From NCBI GenBank assembly GCA_003118195.1, contig BEXV01000811.1:57875-121874 (forward strand): a stretch of DNA of 64,000 bases, read 5' to 3'. Below are positions 40,701 to 52,494 of this stretch, piece by piece; the stretch's first letter is position 1, and the number at the start of each line of letters is the position of its first letter. The stretch is from Hemicentrotus pulcherrimus (lineage: Eukaryota > Echinodermata > Echinoidea > Camarodonta > Strongylocentrotidae). The notes below the pieces were generated by a model. The model was not told the DNA's origin. It ran no database searches and saw only the letters and a list, made by a program, of their open reading frames with translations. Made by a program: the position numbers and the translations under genes.

Positions 40701-43700
40701 TATCCTGCAAATGATTTTTTCTTATCAATCATAATCAGCGAAAAACAAGTAATTGTAATTCTGGTCTTGTCCCGCCAGCAAGCTTCTGCAGCAGTTTTGA
40801 GATGTTTATTTTGTGGCCTTCGATTGACACATGTGGTGAAGCATATCAAAAAGGACATCATGTAGCTAAGCTTTTAATATTATAAGAAAATGGCACGCAA
40901 TTAGTTGAGTAAATGAAAAGCCATGATTTGTGGAGAATATTGATTTTAAAGTAGTCCTGAACACAAGTGGTGTACAGCATGCATGTTGATGAATACTAGG
41001 AATAACAAATATATCCAATCAAATCAAATTGAGTAAAATAGTGGAATTAAATCAAATTAGATCAAATCAAATCATATCAATAAAAACTGAGTTTTTTTTT
41101 CTTCATATACCATAATGTCATTCCATTCAATTCTCTTCACATGTGAATTTGGTCTTCTAGTGTCAAATATGCCATAGCCATGATTTATACCTCTAATTCC
41201 CTCTTACATAGTATATTTGTGTCACTTTCGGCTCTCTTTATTTGTAATGATGAGATTTTATCTATGTTATCTGTTGAATAACATCTTGATGACGGTCTCT
41301 TGTCGTCTGTTTGGAGCCATGCAGAAGAGTGTTAACTCATATCAATTTACAGCGAGTTAACACCAGTCTGGCTCACTAGAGGCGATGTACGCTGTGTTAT
41401 TTCTTGCAACGTTATAGAATGAATGCACCATTCTATGCATTCCAAATGAGTCTACTTCGCAAATTGATTTCAGTTTTGAAAGGCTTTCCAGTTACATGTA
41501 CCGTAAGACCTATAAAACATCCTGGTTCATAGCATGTTTATACAAGAAGAAATTATATGAACTTTGTCCATTATGTATAAAGAAACGTTGTATAAAGAAT
41601 AATTGTATAGCGAAAGGGTTGTAAGCAACATCTATACATAGAGAGAGAGAGAGAGAGAGAGAGAAACCAGTTTTGAGGAGGTTAGTTGAAGTTGCAACAT
41701 GGCTGATCACCATTGTGATAAGCCCCTCTCAGTTATATTATACCGGTAAGTAAGTCCATGGTCATACAATTTTTGTACGATAATAAGGTACAGACTAGAC
41801 CATGATTCTTTATCGAATTTTCGCTCAATACGGTGCTCATAGATGCGTTTTATTATACAGCGTTCAGGTTATAACAAAATAAATAATTGTTGTATAGCTG
41901 CATGTTGTTCACATCACCATACAATGAACTTTGGTAGTCTAAATGGGGAAGGGGGGGGGGGTCTTCGTGTCATCCAATATCAATGTCATTTTACGGTCAA
42001 TTGCTCTTCTCAATACCCAACAAACCCTTGCTTTTGGGAATAGAGATAATTGCTATGAATTACCAAAGAGGCTTCACATAGCTTTGGGCTTGATCATTAG
42101 TGGCGATCTTCAGTTGAATGATGATATTAGCGAATTCATGATGATTCCAAGAATTTATATGATGCCATTTTCTGTTTAATAGATTGTCAAAGTATACAAT
42201 ATTGGTGATTCCTATGCTAAATTTCTTCTGCTAATTAATCTCCTTTTTTTGGGGGGGGGGGGATGATGTATAGTTTCTTAGAACCCTCCCAACCCAGACA
42301 AACACACAAATGAACAGCAAAACAAAATAAATTTGATTTCATGACTGGCAATCTTCAATGGGATGATGATGTTAGAGAAGATTGGATATTGAAAATGTTA
42401 ATCTCTCCCTCTCCCTCGTTCCCTCTCCCTCTTTCCCTCTCCCTCTTTCTCTCTCCTTCTCCCTCCTTCTCCTCCCTCTCTCCTTTTCTCCATATTCTTC
42501 ACCGTTACAGGAGTGACCATGACTGTGGGCAACGCTCTCAACAACCACTCGGTCAAGATGCGCGGCCGTGTAGTGACCATTGGCATCGCACCCTGGGGGG
42601 TACTCAACAGCAGAGAGAGTCTCATTGGTCAAGATGTAAGTCTCTCAATTTGAAACCAAAGCTATCCCCATTTTTAAACCACAGAAAAGATGAGGATTAC
42701 AAGTATTGAGAATAAATCTAAGTTTGTTTTTCTGTATAAAAACCTTTTACTTTTAATTACAAAACCCACCCATGCATTATACAATTTTTTCTTTATAAAC
42801 AATTATTGTGTGCATCTAGTGTCAGCTTTAAGTGTTTTGTTGCACTAGTAATACTACAATTTTTTTCTTGTTCACATGCTTTTCATTCCTTGTTCTTTAA
42901 GTTTTAATCTTTTAATTTGTTATCACATCTGCAATCCGCAACTATTTGAATTTGCATATCTACTTAGTAATGAGAGAAAGAGAGTATATAGTTGCAGATT
43001 ATACTGTCTGCTGAGAGCAAGAAGGGCAATATTAAAATTCTATATAACAGTTTGAGTTAAGGTCCTTCAAAGTTCAAGCTCTCAGAAGATAATACAAAAG
43101 TACTCCAGGGTTGCAATGTACATGGTTTCCCTTATTATCATGGTCATTTCCAGTAACATTGGACATGCATTCCTTTACATGTAGACTTCACACCCCACCT
43201 TCCTCCCTCAACCAAAAAAAAAGAAAAAAGAAAGAAATAGAAAGAACTCTTCCAAAGTGACTGTCTCCTGTCTGCTATGTCTATTACATAGCATTTTTCC
43301 AATAAGTACTTGAGCTGTCACAGACGGTCCAACTCTCACTGATCACCATGCATCTCTGTAATCACCCAAGACTTGCACGAGTCCTTATCATTAACCCTGA
43401 TTTCCAGCCACATTTCTTGCCCGAATCAAAATTGGGTATTTTGACCTATATGCACGGAACAGAGTTTTAGTTCCATTAGTCACTGCAGCATACGATAACT
43501 GTACTTCATCGTACGACAGCTGCCTAGGCTAAAGCCTCATCATGATGTAGCCTATGACACATGTACATGTACCATTTACATAACACCCGGTTTAACTAGC
43601 CTTGATGCTGTAGATGCCGGTCGGTCGTCGTTCCCTAACCCGTCCGTCCGCAGAACACGTGCCAACTCAGAGGCCCTCTGTCCCTCTCAAGACCAACGTA

Positions 43701-46700
43701 ATTGTCATTTTATGTAATTCCCACTCGTGATGCTGGCATTGTTGTGCACTTGAATCCTATTGTTTTGGAATGAATCGAATGCTCACTGATTGCTTGAAAT
43801 CAAGAATGACAGGTAGCTGATCTTACCAAGGTGCCAAAGAGAGAGAGAAAGAAAAAGAATCCTTATTGATAAACAACTATTGAACTTCGTCCAAAAGGGC
43901 AGTCTTAGTCCCAAACTAATGCCAAGCAAAGGATCCTTGTGTATGTTATAAAAACTGAATATTTGATAGGTTCTTAAGGGTCAAAAGGTGATCTATACGA
44001 ACTCTATTAAAATTTAACTGTATAAAATGAATGATGTTGTTTTTACTTCAGTTTTGGGGCCTAATGTTGGGCAATCGGTTGGGATAAGTCATGATTTCGT
44101 CCTCACCGATTGTAGGGTTTCAAAGGCGGGGGAGGGGTCGTGGGTCAGTTGTGGTTCCGAAAGTCTGCCACTTTGAGACTGGAGTTAAGGATACATACAA
44201 TTAACAACAACATTATTCATACCCCTTGTAATTTTGAAGTCTTTTGTGGTTTTTTTAAGAAGGAAAGGTGAACTACTGTAAGTTTGTAAATTGTCTTGAG
44301 CTGTGTAATTATTCTTACAAATGTTTGTTGCATGCTCATGTAACATAAACCAGGACAAACCAATTCCCCACCCCCCCCCCCAAAAAAANAAAAAAAAAAA
44401 AACTGAATAAGGCCAGGTATGAATAATTTTTTTGTTAACTGTATATCAGGTGTTATATCAGGGAATGTTGAATTGTTCATTTCTGGTGAATTTTGATTTG
44501 TAGATTCACATGCCATGAACAGAGAGCATTGTAAATAAAACTTAGCCGTCAGCCAAGAGCACTTAAAATTGTGTATTCGAAAGCCAGAAGGTTGTTGAGT
44601 TCGTGTAAAATGATACGAGTTAGTGCTGTTCTGCCCTCATCAGATAATATAATGGTGGGGGAGGGGATAGTGTAGCATACTGTGGAGATGGAGGAGGATA
44701 AGACGGCTTGGAAATATCAAATGAAAAAGAACATAACTGAAAGAGTGATGTGATGATAGGAAGTATGAGGGCTAGAGGTTTACTTGGAACTTCAAGTTCA
44801 TTTGATAAGGACACAACCTTGTTCACTTATATTGCAATACTTTGCTGACACTTTAATCTGTGTTCAGTCTGAAGAAAGTATACATGAGGAGCGGCCTTAT
44901 CATTTCCTAGCTCTACTGAATGTAATTAAACATGAAGGACTTTAAACATTTCCCCTTATGTAACCCCAACAAGTGTCACGTTATCTTGAGAAATCTATGT
45001 CAGGGGAATCAGCCGTCCTGTGCGTGAGTACACCGAACAGGCCTCACGCAAAGAGTAGCTTGTTAGCATTCTCAAGTTAACAAGTCTTGCACTTTCTTCG
45101 ACATTTCTGGCCGACTTTGGAGCAAAATTTCAAAGATATATTTGTTGTTTGTTGATAGGTAAGAGCTCACGGAAAGGAAATCCCCAATTAAATAAAACAG
45201 TGACAGACTGAAGCGCTCCTAAAGATCATCTCATGAAGCCGTCAATGTTGTTTAGCATGAGGTGGATTTCTTAGGCAGACCAGTTGTTTCTCTGAAGCCA
45301 TCTTTAGCACAACTCTCTACGCCGTCTGTCCTTTCTTATTAAAATAGATCTATTAATATCAAAGAAAAATGCGGGCGTTCTGACTCAGAAAGCTTGTGCA
45401 CTAATCTTGTCGCTCGTGATTACTCTCTCTGTCTCCTTTTCTTTGATCTCTCTCCGTCTTCCTCTCTATATGTCTCTTTATTTTTTGCAATGTGTTTGCT
45501 GTCTTCTGTGACTTATCATGCTCATCTCTTCTCCCTCTTCTCTCTTTACCCACATCCTTTCCACTCATTAAGAAATTATGTCATATTTGACGTGGAAGTT
45601 TTACAGACCCCACTTCTATGCTATTCACTTTGGTCTGTTCCACTCTGTCAAAGAAAGTGCACAGAAGTACAGACCTTATATAAAAGTGCTCAGTTCATGA
45701 TCAGCTAGACTTTTTCTATATTTGCTTTACTGTGTTCTCTGATGGAAATTGATTTTTTTTTAAGACAACTGGTCAGGCGGCACTAACCAAATTCCAAACT
45801 ACAACCCTGAACCAAATGCTACCTATTAATTACTTATCCTAACTTTGTCCACGTATCTGAAGAAATAAGGCCTGGAGCAAATGAAAGGTTGAAGAACTGA
45901 TCATATGATTTTGTTCAGACAGATTTCTTTGCATTGTGTAAGTAGCAGTGACCGGATATATATGCACAACGAGTGAAGAGACAATAGTTAAAGCTAATTA
46001 TGTCTTAATTAAGGGTTGATTAACACAGGTATTAAAAGCATCGCCAGGGGACGCACTGAGAGAGAGGAAGTGAAGTTTAATCGAACTTGCCTCCAGGAAA
46101 GGCTAGCTATATCTATTCCTCGTCTTTCGGATGGTGATGTTAAACGTCTGTCCCCAGATGTAATTAATCATATATCTGATTGATAGACGTCTGTAAAAAC
46201 CCAATTACACACACACACCTTCATACTAATGTGCAAACGGACTGAATCTAGAAGGGAACTGAACTTGGTCCTGATTATCAATCGTTGATTAAAATTAAAC
46301 GGTTAAATTTATTTAGCATACCGGTAGCCATAATCGTTGATTCCTATTTGATTTTTTTTTGGGGGGGGGGGGGGGGGGGGNNNNNNNNNNNNNNNNNNNN
46401 NNNNNNNNNNNNNNNNNNNNNNNNNNNNNNNNNNNNNNNNNNNNNNNNNNNNNNNNNNNNNNNNNNNNNNNNNNNNNNNNNNNNNNNNNNNNNNNNNNNN
46501 NNNNNNNNNNNNNNNNNNNNNNNNNNNNNNNNNNNNNNNNNNNNNNNNNNNNNNNNNNNNNNNNNNNNNNNNNNNNNNNNNNNNNNNNNNNNNNNNNNNN
46601 NNNNNNNNNNNNNNNNNNNNNNNNNNNNNNNNNNNNNNNNNNNNNNNNNNNNNNNNNNNNNNNNNNNNNNNNNNNNNNNNNNNNNNNNNNNNNNNNNNNN

Positions 46701-49700
46701 NNNNNNNNNNNNNNNNNNNNNNNNNNNNNNNNNNNNNNNNNNNNNNNNNNNNNNNNNNNNNNNNNNNNNNNNNNNNNNNNNNNNNNNNNNNNNNNNNNNN
46801 NNNNNNNNNTTTCACACTTGCATAATAAGAATGATAACGCTCACAAATTATTTTTCACCTCTTCCCAGAACTCAACCTTCTCTTTATTAAGCGGAAGTAT
46901 GAAAGTGGTACTAGAGGTTGTTCCTAGGGATATAAAGATACCTATAAACAGACACAGCTGTTCATCATTGCATCATGCGGCTATCATGTGTGTCTTACTC
47001 TCACAAGTGATACTTCATACATGGGCCTCGGCCTGAGGAGTTTCTTATTGATTTACGGTGTTATAATTGAGTGCTCATTAGGGTGGACTTACTCGGTCAC
47101 TACATGCACAGGCATGATTCAGGTATCAAAGTTGTGCGTTTTTATCTGAAAATTTGTGGTTTATTTGACTCACTCACTGAGTTAATAATCAAATTTTTAG
47201 TTTTGTTAAGTAACACCCTCGATCAGCGATCAGTTCAATCACTAATTGTATAAAAACCTCAAACTAGCATAGTTTTACTGTTACTGTAACTTTTAAAAAA
47301 CAGACAACTTTCCCATTTCTTGTATTCTGAATTATCATGTTATTGAGAGAACTTAAATGATTTTGTCTCGCCTGTGTAGCAAAAAGAGAGACAAGTATTT
47401 CCAATCATGTGAGTAGAATTTCAGGTCACTAAATTAAGGTGAAAGGTCATTTCAAGTCAACAAACTTAGACTCTTTTGTGGCATCAACATCAAGATCTTG
47501 AATTTTTAGCATAATTTTAAAAGAGTTTGTTCAAATTCCATGAAACTCGTACACAAGGGAAGTATCACAAATCTTATTCTGCAAGTTCCTGGTCACAAAG
47601 TCAAGATCAAAGGACATTTTAAGTCAGTATGTGAGGATTAAAAAACATTTTTTCCATTTCACTTTTTCCATTAAAGTTATTAATCTTGGTACAAATTATA
47701 TTAAATAATTCTTCCGACTGCTAATGTCCCAAACTTAATTTTTCATCATATTGAATTGCGTAATTCAGGCCAGACCGCCAAGAGCATTTTCCTTGTTTGT
47801 TGTTGATATCATGACTAGAGTCTCTTTAAAACAACAAATACTTTTTTATAGTTGGTTTCCTCATGGTATTACATGTAGATCATTCATTTATGAACTATGA
47901 AAAGAAAAAGCAAGGTTTATGGTTTCCCAACAACAGTAACGATAATAATGAGTGACACTAAAAAAGAAACGATTGTCAATTTAAGAAGGGGGTAGAGTAA
48001 AGGTTGACGGCTGAGCTAATCTGACTGCTTCACAAAACCCTTTTTTTTTACCTGATCGACTTGAACATGATTGTTCTTCTAATCAACTTTCTGGCTATGT
48101 CTTTGTTTTGTCACCCTGAAACAGCCCTCTTGGATCACGTGGAGGCATTCATAGGGAGACAGTGGGTGACTGTACTTGGCATTCACACTAGAACAAGTTT
48201 ATACAAAATTTGTTGAAAGGAACGTTCAAAGGAATATCAAATAAAGAGTTATCATTTAGTGAAAGAGGCATAGAAACGAGGAAAGCATTGTAGACAGTAC
48301 AAATTATGCACATTGTATACATAAACCAGTTAAACCAGTTTTCAACTAAATTTCAAGAGATAAATGCCATTTGCTCAGTTGTCATTTGAGCATTCACTTA
48401 TGATCTGCTCTCATACCCAGGGATAACGTTTTCTTTGAATATGACGTTTACAGGGATGATGGACTCGGATTGTTTTTTAAGTTTTTGCTTGAAAACGTAC
48501 CCACTTTTACTCTCTGATGTTTCATGATACAGTGTTTTTATAAATAGTGTATAGACTGGGAAAAAAATGTTATTACACATCATGTACAGTAGCTCTTTAC
48601 ATTTAGTTTTAATGTAGCAAGAAGATATATATTCATTGTGAGAATGGGGGGATGTTTGCATTCAACTCACTCTCTCGGGACATCACTCGTTAACAAGCTA
48701 TTAAAGATCGACAGACTGACAGGAAGTCACAAAGCACTCAATGTGTCTAAGAAATCTGGCTTGATGAGTCTTCTGTTTTAGCAGTAACCAGCTGTGAATA
48801 TCTTTGTTTCTTCATTGGACAATATTATCACTTTTCATGTGCAGAATAATTATTATGAATATATATGCATGTAGTGGTGATCGCACATTTGCTCAAGAGA
48901 CAATTGTCCTTGGATTTATGTTGTCAAAAGTATAGGATTAGGGTTAGTGTTGCAATTAGGTTTTAGGTTAGGATTATGTATAATGTTGGGTCCAGGTCGA
49001 AGTTACATGTATTCAGCATTTATTAAATTACCTAATTCCATAATAAAAACGGTAACATCAACATGCAGTAAATATAATAGAAGTACTACTTATACATAAT
49101 TTTTATATTTCGGTTGCAGTTATCAACATTGTAAAATATTGAGGGTAAAGAATAGGAATTTAGTTGCTGTATAAATACCCTAGTTCGTTTGTCTGGACAG
49201 CCATCATGAAATGAGATAGATTCACACAAATTGTTAAATTAGTAAAAAGAATCATACAAAATGATATATGAATAAACAATAACAACAACAACAAAAAATA
49301 GAACATAAACAAAAACAAGAATATAGATCGCGCAACCCTAAACAAAACTGCACCGTGGAGGACCTTGTTTAGTGTAGGAAGTTACCGCATAGCAATTGTC
49401 GCCTGAGCAAGTGTCATACGATCATGTGTCATATGTGGAGCGACACTTCATAACAAACATAAACGAGATCACATTACTCCTGTCTGTCTAGCATGGTTTA
49501 CATTGCATTGCTACCTGTAAGATAGAATCATTCTTAAACTCGCGATTGCACATAAATGTAAACACAATGATGCTCCCATGTATTTTCAATATTTTCAAAA
49601 TAGTATTTCAAGCCGTTTTGCAATCTCCATTCATCTTCAAAACATTTATTCGCGCCCTTATAGTAACATCTTCCCTGAAAACATATGGGCAACATGTTTT

Positions 49701-49899
49701 TCAGTATGACATACCAGGACTACGGAACAATCTCACAGAGTCTCTAAAATGTTGTCCTCGTTAACATCAGTTTAAATCCGACTTAAAAACACGTCTGTTT
49801 CGATCATCCCAGTCTTAAATCATAAAGTAAACATGTAAATGTTGTAATTGATTTGGTAATTGTAACTGATAAACGGTGAAAGTTAAGTATTTTTCATGT

Positions 49900-49948
<49 letters not shown>

Positions 49949-52463
49949 GCATAAATACAATCCAGGAATTTCTAAAGCGCCAATAACTAGTTGCCAAATC
50001 AAAGACAATTATGTAATATGCACAATATAAGAATTGAACATTATTTTTATTATTATGAAAGATAGTCCTCAACCATGATATAAGTGTCACTCAAAAAGAA
50101 TGATTGCCAATTTGGAAAGGGTCAAATAATATGAATCTTGTGTAGGTAGTTAAGAGTACTAATTTCAAGTAAAAGTTATTGATAATGATAATAATACATT
50201 TATTTGTTAAACCATAAAGGAGCTTTTAATGAAGATGAATGTTAAACCATTTCGATTTGGGTTTTGCAGACAATATTTTTTTCTTTCAGGTAATAAATTG
50301 GTAAAGAAATTTAACACCTTGTTGCGTGGAAGGGGCAACTGAATATAGTTACTGTATTGAGGTTACCTCATGACTCAGTGTCTGACGCAGAAGACTTAGC
50401 TGTAAATGAGGATTATAATGTCTGACCTCAGGCCGGTAATGATTAAATGTTGTTTTGAAAAAATGGATGTCCATATTTCATGACATCTGCTCTACCCTAT
50501 AATGAGATATGATCTATGATGCATACCCTGTTAAGCTCTTTGTCCTGTCCTGTAGGTTGTATTTGTATGTCCATTTTGTTGCCTGTCTGGTCAAAAAGGA
50601 TTTTACACTAGGTGCCCATCACAACCACTTTCTCTGCTGGGCAATGCTACCATTGACTGTGATGATGTATGGTCGCTGATTAATCTTATCTCTACCCTTA
50701 TAAAAAAGGTCCACGGTAAACATGTTTTTTTTTTGTCCATGGTTACCATCGTGATGGATGGAAATTTGGACCCCAAAAAACAATAGTTACCATGGTTCTT
50801 ATTTATAAAAGTTGTACTATTGTTCATCAGTCTTGTGCAGACTGTTCTTCCATACCACTCGGTTGCCTTTCCAGTCAGCAAGGGTTTCAAGCTCAATAGC
50901 CATCACTCCCACTTTCTACCATTGTACGATGGTATCATTGACCATTATGATCTATGATATATATATATATATACCCACTGTACTACTTGAAGCTTCTTGC
51001 TCCCTCTATGTAGAAAACAATGCCTAAGCGGTGCCAGTTGGACCCCCATGATCCTCTTTTTGTTATGTTGATTGAGAGCTGAGTTGATGAGATAGCCGCC
51101 TGTCAGTGACCATGCAGGGAGGTCTAATCCATCCTGGCCAAACTAGTGCAGATATATCTCTTAACCTCTCTGTCCTTCTGTAATGTATACTGTCCTTCCA
51201 TATCACTCTGTTCACCTGTCCGGTCAGCAATGGTCAGTACCCATCACATCCATTTTCTCTGGTTGACAATTATGGTCCTGTTGGCCTTTAGGATCTATGA
51301 CATATCTAAACTCTTGACCATTCTGTCCTTTCATCCTGCAGACTGTCCGTCCATACCATTCCGTTGCCTGTCCTGTCAGCAAAGGCTTCAAGCTCAACAG
51401 CCATCATACCCACTTTCTCCTTGTCGACAATGGGACCGTTGACCAGTATGGCTGTGAGATGCTGGTCAGACGCAAGTTTGAGAAGTACCTATCCATGCAG
51501 CATGTCAGTGCCAGTAAGTTGAAATGCCATCTATAGGAGTATACATTGTAGGTACAGTTTCCACTGATTCAGATTTATGGTATAATCTGTGTCCTTTAAG
51601 TCAAAGAACAGTATTTGATGTCACTTATAGGCATCGTTTTACAATGTTAAATCTGAAATGCACGGCCCTATGTGTTATCAGTGTCTGTGATATGGTGTAA
51701 TATTTAAGCCCTAAGAAAAATTGCGATTCAAAACGATCGATAAGTGACTAAAAAAAGTAAAAATCTTTGAGTGACTGGTTTTACCATACTCATTTTCCCC
51801 AATAGACTGTAGTGTTATGAAAACCGTTAGGAAAACGACACATTTGGTTTCGATTTCCAATCCGAAATATCTTGATAATCAGACAGGCGATCGGCTTGTA
51901 AAAGTCATGGGGTTCCTGACCAACCCAAAGGTTTATAATTATCATTGCAGCATGAGCGTTTTGTTTCAGAATCTGAGACAAAGTTACCAGATCCCTTTAA
52001 TGAATATAGATCAGCATGAGTGTCAGATGCTTGTCAGACAAAAGTGTGAACTGGGCCTCCTCTCATTGATCCAAATCAATCGTAAAAAAGTTGAGATTGA
52101 TATCAACTCTTTACAGGAAGGGGCCCAGTACCTACATGTGTCCGTGCAACATGTCAATACCAGTAAGTTCTATGATTTGAAAATATCCACAGCCACAACC
52201 TAAATTTGGTAATGTGTCTTTCTAGGTGGTATTGTCAGGGTCAAAGAACACAATTTGTTTCAATTTCAATCGGTAGAAAAATATGTTTGCTGTGAAAATT
52301 TCAATGAAATGATAGGGTCTCATTTTGAATTTTCTTTGAAAGAAAGAGCTAACACAGACCTGCCAACCAGTACAAGTTAATTGTTTTTTGTACAATTTTT
52401 AGAAGAAAATATGACACTACAATTTTCCTAATTAAACTACCATTTTGAAAACAAAAACATTTA

Positions 52464-52494
<31 letters not shown>

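Larger units (their letters stand above)
33028..42510 (+). other. Intron 5
   Basis: GTAAGA to TTACAG. It contains a homopurine minisatellite (33655-34060), TTAA-D (36381-36747), a GTTTCAC-type MITE (36836-37147), two MITE-C copies (37325-37722 and 38870-39370), TTAA-B (38242-38617) and a hairpin repeat (about 41307). Nothing recognised in 34200-36380 or 39380-41290. Confidence 0.7.
42636..51341 (+). other. Intron 6
   Basis: GTAAGT to CCTGCAG. It contains hairpin repeats (about 43005 and 44572), a truncated SINE (46117-46225), an assembly gap (46381-46809), an unassigned repeat-like block at 47380-47660 with AAGGTCA words, LINE debris (49640-49830), a CT run (49907-49945) and decayed exon 7 copies from 50556. 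Nothing recognised in 47670-49540. Confidence 0.7.

Noticed and set aside
48925..48975. Telomere-like TTAGGG words
   Set aside because: Only scattered near-matches, no array.
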